From the NCBI GenBank assembly GCA_030549335.1, contig CM060196.1, positions 71,880,139 through 71,944,138 of the forward strand: 64,000 nt of DNA, in the 5' to 3' direction. The notes beneath the pieces are model-generated. The model was not told the DNA's origin and ran no database searches. It worked only from the letters and a program-made list of their open reading frames with translations. A program made the position numbers and the translations under genes. The first letter of the stretch is position 1. Each line of letters begins with the position of its first letter. Source of the DNA: Pontederia crassipes (Eukaryota > Streptophyta > Magnoliopsida > Commelinales > Pontederiaceae). Below are positions 36,618-47,982 of the stretch, piece by piece.

Positions 36618-38861
36618 TTGGTCCCTTGTAGAATCCTAGGAGATATTAAAAATAAGACACTTAAATGGAACAAAGAGGAGCTTGGTAAGCTTGAGATAAG
36701 GGCACAAAAAGTCAAAGATGATATTAACAAACTTGAACTTAAGGACTATGTCATCCCTCTCTGTAATCCTGACCTTGACAGACTTAGGGCTCTTTATGGT
36801 TTACATGCTGCTTTGCTTAGGCAGATAAGTATTAAATGGTGGAGTAAGGCAAGAGTGTCCTGGCAGAGGGATGGGGATAAAAATACAAAATTTTTTCACC
36901 TTACCACACGCATTAAACAAAAGAGGAACCTCATCACTCAACTCATTGATCATGAGGGACATAAGATTACAGATGTCCTAGCTATAAGAAATTGTTTTGT
37001 AAACCACTATAGATCTTTATTGGACCTTGGAAACATTAGCCATCCTGACATTACCTCCTGGCCAACCCTTCCCACCCTCCCCACTGAATTGCACCCATCT
37101 CTTATGAAACAAATCTCAGATCAGGAAATTAAGGATGCCATTTAGGCCTGGGTAAGGCTCCTGGACCTGATGGATTTACAATTGAATTCTATAAACATAA
37201 TTGGGATATTGTTGGACCTCAGATCATTAAGCACATCTCTTCCTTCTTCCACACTAACTTATTACCCCCTGAATGGAATCACACCTCACTCACTTTCATT
37301 CCAAAGAAGCCTAACCCAATCACTGTATCTGATTATAGACCAATTGCTCTCTGCAATGTGCTCTATAAAGTCATCTCTAAAATTATTGCTAATAGAATAA
37401 AGCCAACTCTGACTCATATAATTGACTCTGCCCAGTCTGCTTTTGTGTCAAACAGATCTATTCAGGATAATATACTAATTACACAAGAAATTGCCCACTC
37501 AATGAAATCTGGTAGGAAGAAAAACTTGTTAATTAAAATTGATATGGAAAAGGCTTTTGATAGAATGTCTTGGAATGCTATACTTACTGCCCTCAAGCTC
37601 ATGAATTCCCCCTCCCCAGATCATTGGCTGGATTGTCACTTGCATTTCTACTGCTACTTTCTCATGTAATATAAATGGTACACAATCACAATCCTTTTTG
37701 GCCTCCTGTGGCATCAGGCAGGGCGATCCCTTGTCCCCTTACCTGTTCATCATTGCTTCACAAATCTTCTCTACTCTCATTCATCAAGCTGAGCCTATTG
37801 GCTCTCTGATCCCTTTCTCCATTAATCAATTCTCCACTAGCCATTTGCTATTTGCTGACGACATTCTCATCTCTATGGCAGCCACACTAAAGAATTGTAA
37901 AACACTCAAGAGTATCTTTCTTAAGTACTATTTATTAACAAATCAAAAAATCAATCTTGCAAAGTCTGAAACTTTCTTCCCCCCAAAATTCAACCTTAAC
38001 AGAAAACATAAGATTCTCCACATTCTAAGCATCAATTCTGGATCTTTTCCTTTCAATTATCTTGGAGCTCAGATCTCTTACAAGCATATCCTTTCTAAAA
38101 ACTAGCAGACTGTAATGCAAAAAATCTCTAATAGACTTTCTGGTTAGAAGGCCAAATTTTTATCTCAGGCTGGAAGAGTTACTTTAATCCGTTCTGTCAT
38201 TCACTCCATTCCCATTTATTTGATGAGCTCTTCGCATATCTCAAACAATCTTATTGATCAGCTGGAAAAACAAACCAGATTCTTTCTTTGGTCTCATGAT
38301 GGTAAGAAGAAATGTTTACACCTCATAAACTGGGATACTGTCAGGATGCCTAAGATTTATGGTGGTTTAAACATTAAGAACCTCAAGAGTCTTAAATCTT
38401 CCCTCATTGTCAAAAAAATTATTAATGTCTTGAATGGGACTCAGGACCCTTGGGTTCAGTTATGCCTAAATAAGTATGGGCCTATCCACCCTTGGTCTTG
38501 CTCTAATTCAGGTACTAAACCTGCTTGATCTTGAAAAATCATCCTTAGTTCATTGGAGAAATTCAAAATTGGTTTTAGAAATCTCATCTATAATGGGGTG
38601 AATACCATTTGGTATCTGGATCTATGGCTTTTCAATATCCCCTTAGCTTGGAAACCAACATACATCACCACTGATTTTGATCCTCAACAGTCTATGGTTT
38701 CTGATCTATTAATTTATGGTACTTGGAATAATCAGGTCTTACTCACGTATTTTGCTCCTAAGCTTATTGAGAAGATTACTACTATTTATCTGCATGTAAG
38801 TTCCTGTGATGATTCTTGGATTTGGGAGCCTGATACTCATGAAATTCCCCATCTGGGGTAG
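36618..38861 (+). pseudogene. LINE B reverse transcriptase
   Basis: Successive frames (36618-37145, 37358-37669, 37698-38105, 38220-38528, 38553-38861) carry KWWSKARVSWQRDGDKNTKFF, GKAPGPDGFTIEFYK, DYRPIALCNVLYKVISKI, KIDMEKAFDRMSW, GIRQGDPLSPYLF and the catalytic LLFADDILI at about 37845. These are the ordered motifs of a plant L1-clade reverse transcriptase. At least four frame breaks make it non-functional. The start at 36618 is arbitrary. Confidence 0.92.
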
Positions 38862-39429
38862 GATCCTGACCTCCTTCAATTCTTATGACTCTTCTCACAT
38901 ATCTGAGGGACCTCCCTGGTTGTGTCCACCCGGACCAAGGCGGGAGCCCCCATCTCCCTCCCTGTTCATTCTGAACACTGATGGTTCCTTTCTGGAGCCC
39001 GGAGAGATGGGTGGTGCAGGCTTCACTTTGCTCAACACTAATGGTCGCATGATTTTTGCAGGTGCTGTTCATCGTAGATTCTACTCAGCGCTGGAGGATG
39101 AGGCGTGGGCGTTGAAGATGGCCCTCTTGCGTTTTCTAGAATGGAACCATAGGCGCATCCAACTCAGATCTGACTCTAAGATCCTCGTTGCTTTTTTGGA
39201 GAATCAAGATTGCTGTCTTTGGAGGATTAAAAACTTACTTACTGATATTTTACATCTTATTCATAAGCTTAGCATTTTTGTACCTACTATCATCAGTAGA
39301 AACTCTAATATGATAACGGATTTTTTGACTAAGCTTGCTCGCACAAATCTGTGCGATTTTTTGTGGGTGGAGGATCCCCCTCATGACCTCGCCCAGCTGA
39401 TATATCAGGACTTTCAAATTTTAAGTTAA
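38862..39429 (+). pseudogene. LINE B RNase H domain
   Basis: One open frame to the stop at 39429 has all four acidic positions: NTDGSF, EDEAWALKMALL, RSDSKILV and NMITDFLTKLA. RNase H of plant L1 elements removes RNA from the cDNA hybrid. The frame is joined directly to the zf-RVT start (HEIPHLG-RILTSFNSYD) by an internal deletion. The domain itself looks intact, but the upstream ORF2 is not. Confidence 0.85.
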
Positions 39430-39470
39430 TGCTTAAGCTTTCCTTTCAAAAAAAAAGTATACGGATTTCA

Positions 39471-40246
39471 GATATTTTTCTAATACAATATCATAATTAA
39501 CATTTCGTTTACGTTTGCTAACAAGTAATAACAAATAGCGGTTTGATCAACCAAGAATGAATAGATTATCAGAGAGTGTAAGCAAATAGAGATTAGTGTT
39601 TAGACGTTCGATCAAGGGACTAATAGATAAAAATATGATAGATTTAACGATGATAATAGTTCATTTATATATGTATAATGGCATAAATAGATAAGATAAC
39701 AAATTATTCAATTTTAACATTAGCAAAACATTAGATATTACAACAAAATAAGAAAATTTTAACTTAAAATCATACTTTTCATTCTAATACTATTTAGATA
39801 TTACATCAAATAATTTAAATGCCCAAATAACTACAAATAATGATTATAAACTTCCAAAATTATTTATAGTAAAAAATATCTAGTGCGTACAGTTTATTAG
39901 TACACGAATAACTTTGAAATAAAAGTTATCCTCTATCTTCTGTACACTAAACATTAATCAAATTATTCAATTCAAAATATCCAATTAATCGTCAAACACC
40001 GTCATCAAATTTAATACTTTATTTGTTCATTGTTTAAGAAAGCTTAAGTACTTATAGTGTTATAATTTGAAATTTAAATATGTATATATAGGGAAAGAAA
40101 ATTTTAATTTCCTTTTTATTGGTGCTCGACCATTTTATTTTAGACTCGACATTTTCTAAAACATAAATGTAACAAATATGCGACGTCGAAAATATATATA
40201 GAGTAAGAAACAAAAAAAACATATTATTAGTTTCAAGGTTAGAAAT
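39471..40246. other. AT-rich intergenic DNA, no gene seen
   Basis: Low-complexity A/T sequence between LINE B and the next MITE. A 68-codon minus-strand frame at 40052-40258 has no recognisable motif and is not called. Confidence 0.55.
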
Positions 40247-40254
40247 GCTCAAAT

Positions 40255-40969
40255 CCATGTTGTAAAATTCCGACGGACCAGGGTCAAATGAGTGTTTAAA
40301 AAATTTATCAGTCAGTATTGAACCGTCATTAACTTGAATTTAACCGGTCAAATCCGGATTTAACCGCTAAACCGAATGAGTTTTGGATCGGTTTAACAAA
40401 TTTTACTCTAAAAGTATACGACGAAATGAGACCTCCATGTCTTTTGTGTGCACACTTCCAACTTTATCATTATATATTATGTGAAATTATTTTCTACTAG
40501 TTTACTTTATTCACTTTCTTTGTCGAAGTCATACTTTTTTATTCTATTTGAATATTTAAATAAAAAATATAAATAATTAAGTACATGAATTATGAGTTTA
40601 TATGATAATATGTATAAACATGAAAAATGTTTAATTTATTTATTTTGTTAGATTTTAACACTTCATCTTAAATAAATATTAATAATTAAGTACATGAATT
40701 ATGAGTTAATTTGTTAATTTACATATTCAAGATCAAAATACATATATATATTTGAACAATTATTTTGTTACTTTATTTATTAAAAAAGTATTAATAAAAT
40801 CATTATACTTTGATGTGTAATTATAGTGATCATCAGTAAAATATATGATAAGTATTTTAATTAAATATATATATTTTTTATTATCATTCGATTCGATAAT
40901 CAAAGTGGTCCGACTAATCTGACCTCAGTCGAAAACCTTTTTGGGTTGACATCACGTCCGGATTTTATA
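40255..40969. mobile_element. MITE of the same family as 955-1746
   Basis: The 715-bp element is flanked by the 8-bp word GCTCAAAT at 40247-40254 and 40970-40977. The left end, TGTAAAATTCCGACGG, mirrors the right end (reverse complement TATAAAATCCGGACG), and both resemble the ends of the MITE at 955-1746. CCGGTT-type words lie near each end and the centre is AT-rich. There is no transposase. Confidence 0.65.
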
Positions 40970-40977
40970 GCTCAAAT

Positions 40978-41318
40978 ATGACTACAATATTACATTGAAT
41001 TACTCAAACACGCATAACATATTAAACGTTTGTGTTATGGTGAGCTGCACATAATAAACAAACACCAAAATTAATGATAAAAAAATCATGACACCTCCTG
41101 TACCAAGTTCCTTTTGTAGCAAAAGGCCTTTCCTTGGTCATTTCTGGGCCAAGGCCAAGGCTCAGAAGCATTTAACATATCATTTCTTTTTTTTTTTGTT
41201 GGTAGATCTATTAAGCATTTTTTTCTTTCTTATTTTTTTTAACAAATGTGTTGATTTCATTTAGCTCATCTAAACTATAACATATTTTTATATTAATATT
41301 AAAATAATAAAATGAAAA
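40978..41318. other. Intergenic DNA, left part of a diverged duplication
   Basis: No gene. The segment at about 41240-41300 (AAATGTGTTGATTTCATTTAG...CTAAACTATAACATATTTTTA) is a close match to 63098-63150. It is the left piece of a duplicated block that resumes at about 42220 after the MITE insertion. Confidence 0.6.
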
Positions 41319-42167
41319 TGGGCCCACACATATGGATTCATCCTTGATTGATAAATCAATGGTGATCCTTAATAAATATTTTTTAGAGTGAATTTAAAAT
41401 AAATTTAAGATAACCATTGATCTGTAGACATGGGCGAACTCGGGACCAAGAAGTAATGGGTGCAAAACATTTTAAACATGCTTTTAATATCAAATAAAGT
41501 AAATTTAATTTGATTTAAAATAGTAAAATTAATTTAAAAATTATGACTAATTAAGTGAGATTTTGAGAACTTCTCAATTACAAAACTACTAAAATGATCA
41601 TTTATTTCTAATTGAACTTTAGAAAATGACTAAGTATTATAATTATGTTTATATATTTATCGATTTAAGAATTATGAGAGAGACTAAGACAAGATAAAGG
41701 TAAATAGAATTTTAAAAAAATGATACAAATTGAGGGCAAAAAGAGGAAAATCAAGAGCAAACTATGACTTTGTAATCAAGAAATTTTTTTTTTGTATATA
41801 TGAATCACTAAATTGTATCATTTTCTTTGTATGATCATTTTAATTATGAATTATATTATTTTTTATTAATGTTTCTATATTGTGTAATTAGTCATTGGAA
41901 ATCGAGATATGTTATAATTATTATCACTCAATTAACCACAAAGCATAGAAAATTAATAGTGAAAAACAATATTATACTTTTTTATCTTAAATTTGAATTT
42001 AATGTTTTATTTTACTAAAATATATAATAGATATTAATATGTAACTTACATATTAAAATATTATCAATATTTTACGAGATCAATGAGCTCCATAAGTGAC
42101 AATGTAGGTCCGTCCTTGTCTCTAGATTAATGATAGTACATATGTGAATTTATTTTGGGTCTACATA
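41319..42167. mobile_element. MITE with GGGCCCACA/TGGGTCTACA ends, split by a nested element
   Basis: The outer sequence (TGGGCCCACACATATGGATTCATCC, then GATTGATAAATCAATGGTGATCC) also occurs at 58227-58410, and there it is uninterrupted. Its right end (TTTTGGGTCTACATA) is the inverted counterpart of the left. The copy here is split at about 41428/42119 by a 690-bp insertion. Confidence 0.65.
41429..42118. mobile_element. Nested hAT-like non-autonomous element
   Basis: The insertion begins CATGGGCGAACTC and ends, read in reverse complement, CAAGGACGGACCT. This is an imperfect terminal inverted repeat of the CAxGGxCGxAC type seen in plant hAT elements. The flanking 8-mers TCTGTAGA (41421-41428) and TCTCTAGA (42119-42126) differ by one base and fit an 8-bp hAT target duplication. 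The 690-bp interior is AT-rich with no transposase; a 63-codon frame at 41827 is not credible. Confidence 0.65.
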
Positions 42168-42472
42168 ATCTTTAATTCTTTTTGCTATATATAATTTCTC
42201 GGCACGTGCTATTTTTGGGAAAAGCTTGCCTATGAATGCAGATATATTGATAAAGTAATATTAAAACTGGTTCACAATCCTAGAGGAAATTAAAAGACGT
42301 GTAGCTTATGTTAGATGTAATTACCTAACATTTTTTCCCATCTTCATAAATTTAATTTGCTCAATAGCTGGTACTTCTTTATTGGTGGCTCATTGAGGAT
42401 TAACGAAGGAGAGGGTGGTCAACTTCTTGTGTGATAATTATACATAAGATCGCATAATTGTTACTTTTTTTT

Positions 42473-42510
<38 letters not shown>

Positions 42511-44306
42511 CACCTCGATTAGGAGCTGAATTAGTTTGTATTTACTCCATACTCTTACATGAAATATCCAACAAATCTTTCAAAATCACTTTCTATCTTG
42601 ATCCTGGTGGGAGGTCATCATCTTTCTTTTAGTAAACTTACAAGTCGCAAACATATTAGCCACAAGAACAAAAAAAAGGAATCTGGTGCCTTTTTCTTTA
42701 TCTTTTGTGCTCCTTTTTTTTGTGCCATGATAAAAATTGAAAAGTCGCTTTGGACTTGATTGACTGAAAATAACTAGACACTATATTTTCCTTTTTTTTG
42801 TTGTTTATGAATCTTAGATGACTCCACATCATTTAAAGTTAGGAATATATTTCACACCCACAAAGTTGGGAATATATTTTTCTATAAAGTGCAATTCAGT
42901 AATCTTACTTGAAATAAGATTAAGCAGGAGAATACTGCAAAGTGATTTTCGAAATATAATCAAACACATTAAAATAAAATTAACTTGATCAACACCATGA
43001 TTTTCTAAAACCATTTTAAAACTTTGGTGAAATAATCTTCTATAATTCGCCAAATGAATTTTAAAAAAACACACAGGCATACAAATATATACATTCCACT
43101 CAAATTTCTTTTATAACCATATTTCCATTTTTCCTTAACTGTAAATATTATAGTCCTTAATATAATTATTGATAATTGCTTATTTACGATGGAACGTTTA
43201 TTTAGGTGATGGGATACATAAATATCACATTATTAATTAATTGAAAAAAAATAATTTATTACTATATTTTCAAAATTAATATTGGAATGAAATTATATAT
43301 TATTAATATTGCGTGCGTAGTCCTTAATATGATGAATATTATTTTTTCACATTACATTCTGTATTATTTACTTCAATCCAAACATAAGAATATGTTTTTT
43401 GATGATCCAGCACATGTTATCGATCTTTTCATAGTAAACACTTCTTCATGCTTTCTTACTTGATTCTTTTCTCCTTATATTGTTTGTTTTCTTACAATAA
43501 TCAGAAAGAGTAGTAGTAGACATGATGGCTCTCTTCGTCAACAAAATTTTGCCTCACATTTTTTAAGGGGCCATTTGTTTAGAGATAAGTTTAAATGAAA
43601 CAAAGTAACCTAATATCATATTTTTTGAAAAACAAATACAATCTTATTCTGCTTCATGTTTGGTTTGAAAATAATAAAATAACATTTTATTATCAATAAT
43701 TGATATTTATTATTATTATAAATATTAATATAATAATGTATGATTAAAAATAAAAAAAGATAGGGTTATTCCATAAATCTCATCTAAATTATCGTAATTT
43801 TTCGCATTTAATATCAAACTACGGATTTATTTTTTTAATCCATAAATTATCACAATTTTTTTTACTTTAATCCTTCCATCTAGTTTTGTTACGTTCTCCG
43901 ATACTTTTACTTTTTTTTATTTATGAAAAAATTAAAATATCTCCCTTAAAAAAATATGAAATAATAAATATAAAAAATAAAAAAATCGCTGAAAAGATTA
44001 AAGTGGTAAAAAAATATCATTTATGAAAAAAATTCCTAATTTCTCCCTAATTGGCAGCAAGCAAGAACATCAAGACCTCCGAGCTTAGGCGACAATCGCC
44101 TGCAGAGTTGACATGTTGACCTCTGCGACCTCCTCCGAGTCTGCCACCCATGAGTGCCCCCCCTTATCGTCGGCCATCTCGACTCCTCTGCAAGCGTCGA
44201 TCGTCTTTGCGAGTCAGCGATTGATCGCTGTCCCATGTCCTCCCCTCTCTCTCTTCTCTCTCTAGATGATCGACTGGGTCGACACGTCCCTTCTCTCTCG
44301 ACGGTG
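42168..44306. other. Intergenic DNA, right part of the duplication, then mixed sequence
   Basis: About 42220-42740 is a diverged copy of 63228-63800 (shared ATGCAGATATATTG, CTTCTTGTGTGATAAT, GTGGGAGGT, CATGAA/CACGAA...ACAAAAGGAAT words). An AT microsatellite is at 42476-42505. From about 44040 a GC-rich block begins, and it is interrupted at 44310 by the LTR element; it continues at 48654. No gene is supported. Confidence 0.5.
42476..42505. repeat. (AT)n microsatellite
   Basis: About 15 uninterrupted AT units. Confidence 0.95.
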
Positions 44307-44310
44307 CTCG

Positions 44311-44977
44311 TGTCACGGGGCGTTTCCCGTGACACGAAGCGTGAAGCCTCGCGGCACCAGTGCCGCTCAACTTATAGCCCTCGGCCGCTCAGCGCCGAAA
44401 ACATGGAACACATGCAGCCGCCCCGCACTGCGTAATCTTGCGGAGTACCAAGTTATCCGCCCTTAGGGCATTTATCTTGTAAGGCCGTCCTTATGAATGG
44501 CCAAGTAGGTGACGTTCCCGTAGGGTACGTCTTTTGCATCTTCAATATGTAACAAGACTCCTATACCTACGGTACACTGGGAGGAGTTCACTAGTGCCTT
44601 CCGAGGCCCAATTGTATGTTATGTTTCATCATATTTAATACAAGTAAGCTTTCCTTTAATTCTAGTGTCATGACCTTGAGCGTGGGGTGGCAACCCACAT
44701 CGGTGTCCCTTCGTGGCGTCCCGTGGTCCCTTCGTCGCCCCTTCGGACTTTAAGCGCCCAAGCGCCTACGTTAGTGCCGCAACGCGCTAATGCCACGGTT
44801 TCGTGACGAGTAGTCCAACACTCTAGTCATGTCCGTGATTGAATGCCTATAAGAGCGACTCTCGGCAAAGTCGTCTCGACCATAAAACTTCCGCTGCAAA
44901 CTCAAAACAGGCTTGGCTAGGCGCCTATCCGCCTAGTCGCCGCACGCGGTCTAGTGTCCGAGAATGACCCCGTGACA
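44311..44977 (+). repeat. 5' LTR of the 44.3-48.6 kb element
   Basis: Identical in length (667 bp) to the right copy. Its first 24 bases form a hairpin: TGTCACGGG, a 6-base loop, then CCCGTGACA. The LTR end repeats the same inverted sequence. Confidence 0.95.
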
Positions 44978-44979
44978 AG

Positions 44980-44991
44980 TGGTATCAGAGC
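44980..44991 (+). other. Primer-binding site, tRNA-Met type
   Basis: TGGTATCAGAGC, complementary to the 3' end of plant initiator tRNA-Met, 2 bases after the left LTR. Minus-strand DNA synthesis of the element would start here. Confidence 0.85.
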
Positions 44992-46499
44992 AGTTCTTCC
45001 TGCTCGGATTACCCAGCGACGATGACTCGCTTGTGTCGTCGCAACGTGCCCTGGCGTAGGGAATGTGCTTCCGCTCAAATACTCCATCACGCCCAGGCGC
45101 ACTGGTACCATGGTCTTTGATCATGGACGCCAACGAGGAATGCATGGCAAGCTTCCTCGCCGCACGCCCAGTCGTGCCCTGCAGCATGTTCCTCATACAC
45201 CCGTGTCGTGTCAAGGAACGTCCGTCATGCATCATGATGACGGATTGATCGCCCCGCCTAACCGGGACGGTCATGCGTCGCTCACTCGAGCAGATCAACC
45301 ACCCCAGGTATACAGTCGGGAATCCTGAAGTGTCGCGCTGCGTCTAAGAGTGGCCATATGCTCCGCTTGATGGTCTTGCGCTGCTCATATCATGAGATCG
45401 CTTACACGAGCGTCGTGTAACTCGGAGGACCCGTGTCACATTCAGGGACTGTCGGTCATGCACTATCATGACGACCTGGCGCTGCTTGGTATTTCGTGAC
45501 GTCGCATCGCATGCCCAGTCATGCAACGTGAAGTGCACAACCGCTTCACGGGAGAAGTTGGCTTAAAGACAAATATCAAGGTTCACGGTCCCTTTTTGGC
45601 CAAAAAATATCATCCCTTCGGCCAAGGAACATCAATCACAAGCAGCTTGTCGTGCCGCAGCATCGCCTGCCACGCCACGATGACTTTCAGGAATGGAGCA
45701 AAGCGTTGATTACTTGCAAACACTCGTGACGAGCTGTCAGCCTTGCCTGCCTCGTCAAGTGTCGCCCCGCAAGCGGCGCGATGTCATCCATCAAGGAGTG
45801 GGACGAACTTGATACATGCCAATGCAAATCGACGCCTCAACTCAGCGACCAATTCGGCAAACGGTCTGAGCGTCGAGCATCGACGAACCTTGGCATGCTG
45901 CTGTCAAGCGTTCTGCCGCCAACCGAAGGAAGGAGTGCCCTTTCCTTTCGGACATCGCCTCGAGTAATCGAAGCGGCCTCCAAGGATCACAATGCGAAAG
46001 TTTCGAAGGACACATTGGCGATGTCGTCCCTTCGAATGGAGATGGAGGTAATGTTGGGAGCTCATGCCACGAGTTCACCAACCGCAGTCCGCTTATCTAA
46101 GCGGAGCGTCTTCACAAGCATCCGCTCGGATTAGTGAAGGCCCGGAACGGCTACTCTTTCGCAAGGGTCAAGCCGCCCGGTGGACGAGTATGTCAAAGGT
46201 GTATGATCTAGGATGACAAGCACAGTGACATTACTTTGTCCAAGGTGCGGACGGACGAGCATCTAAGGTGCATCCCCTTCGTGAACGAGCACAACGATCT
46301 CGCCCCGTCTATACCCCAAAGGGATTGTCAAAGCTTCACAGGAGGTCCCAGGATCGGAAGAAGACATATCCCAAGAATCCTGCAAGATGTGGCAAACTCA
46401 GGATGGCGTTGCCATCGCGACAAGGTAGAATATGGCAAACATGCATCCCAGACATGGGACAGAAGAAGTGACAGTTCATCAATTATGCAAGCCCTGACA

Positions 46500-47700
46500 A
46501 GTTGGGACTGGAGGTCAAGATCGCATTGTTCAGCATCGGCCAGATGGGCATGTTGAAGGAGGAAGTGAAAGGAATCACCGAGCTCCGCCTACAGTGTTCC
46601 CAGGAGGATGAAGACCCAGTGTTGGTGCTCTTCAAGCAGAGGGGTTAGAAGCTTTGGACTAGGAAGGAGTTGGAACGACCGGATCGTCCAACCTCCGCTC
46701 ACTAGTCGACGCTGCCAAGTCAATCAGGACAAGTGCCATACCGCCAAAGCCCTGGGGCAAGGGCAATGGTGGGGGAGAGAAGCTCAAGTCGCAAGGAGGA
46801 AACTACTTATGCCGAAGATAAATATCGCCCATCGAAGCAGGAGAAGCAAGTCGAACCACAGGCACATGTGGGGAGACCCTCATCGTCGCTCACTATAGCG
46901 ACTGGGAGTGGACACGGTGCGGAATGTTATACCAAAGAACCTTGCCCCACCTCAAACCGTCGAGATATTTATTGTCCACCAAGGGGAAGGTGGAGATGTT
47001 CTCAAGGCTCGGCGGACGACGGACTCAACGTTGCAGCCATTTGCAACTTGGGGACAGCGAGTTGAACCACAAGGAAACGTGGGGAGACTCTCGTCGCACA
47101 CTATGGCGACTTGGATGGACAAGGCACGGATTGTCAGATCAAAGAACCTTGTCCCGCCTCAATATTGTTGAAACATCATGTGGTCACCAAGGAGGAGGTG
47201 GTCCTACGCTTTTAGTTCGGCAGAGATATGGAAGACTCTACGTTGCAATCATTTGCAACATAGAGACACTGAGTCAAGCCCACAAAGAGACCTGAAGCGT
47301 CCCAAAGTATCCGTGGGAAGACTCTCGTCGCTCATCATAGCGACCCCAGGCACTCGAAGCAGACAAGCTACAAGCATCGACATCGGAGGGCTTGTGCTGG
47401 TTCAAGCCGTCGAAATTCAAGAATGATCATCGAGGGTGAGATGGTCCCGTACTGTGCATTCGACGGAAGGAAGACCTTATGCTGCGGCCATCCGCAACAT
47501 GAAGGCATCGAGTCAAGTCATGCAGGTCGAATGGCGAGACTCTTCATCGTGTTCTACACGACCCTGAGACAACTCTTCTCCGAGCTATTCCTGAAGGCAT
47601 ACGAGAGTTGTTTCACCCCCAAAGAAGCCAAACCACACAAGTTGACACTGCGCAAGTCGAAGAGAAGTGAAGCCAACAGAGACTTGATGGACGGATAGTT
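46500..47700 (+). repeat. Degenerate internal tandem repeat, about 210-235 bp period
   Basis: A core like GTGGGGAGACTCTCGTCGC followed by an ACTATGGCGAC-type word recurs at about 46867, 47079, 47313 and 47531. Around each copy lie related words for CAAAGAACCTTG, CACCAAGG and TTGCAATCATTTGCAACAT. Just upstream, 46500-46640 reads open in one frame (LEVKIALFSIGQMGMLKEEV), a possible trace of a gag-like sequence. Confidence 0.65.
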
Positions 47701-47982
47701 GCTTGATGAAGTCAGACCGCACATGGCGGACTCCACTGGCGCTGCACAAGTGATGACCCCGGATTGGACGAAGGATCAGCGAGCGAAGCAGGCCTGAGGG
47801 AGGAGTCCTCAGCGAGACCCCAAGGAGCGGGCATTCCTGGCGTTGCGTGATGCTGGTGAAGTTGAAGTCAAGGCAAAGAAGGCAGAATTGAACGAGACAA
47901 GCGAAGTCAAGACTCAAGACGAAGGCCCCGAGGAAGCCCGGACAACGGCGTCGGGGGCGTCGCCGACTTTGGTGGGGGAGAA

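Larger units (their letters stand above)
34031..39455 (+). mobile_element. Near full-length L1-type LINE (copy B)
   Basis: A 5.4-kb non-LTR retrotransposon bounded by a perfect 15-bp target duplication, AGTATACGGATTTCA, at 34016-34030 and 39456-39470, with a short poly(A) before the right copy. Domain order: ORF1 (DUF4283, CCHC), endonuclease, reverse transcriptase, RNase H. The ORFs are interrupted by several stops and frameshifts, and about 450 bp of the zf-RVT region is missing at 38861 compared with LINE A. The endonuclease is about four-fifths identical to that of LINE A by eye. The perfect target duplication suggests moderate age. Confidence 0.95.
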
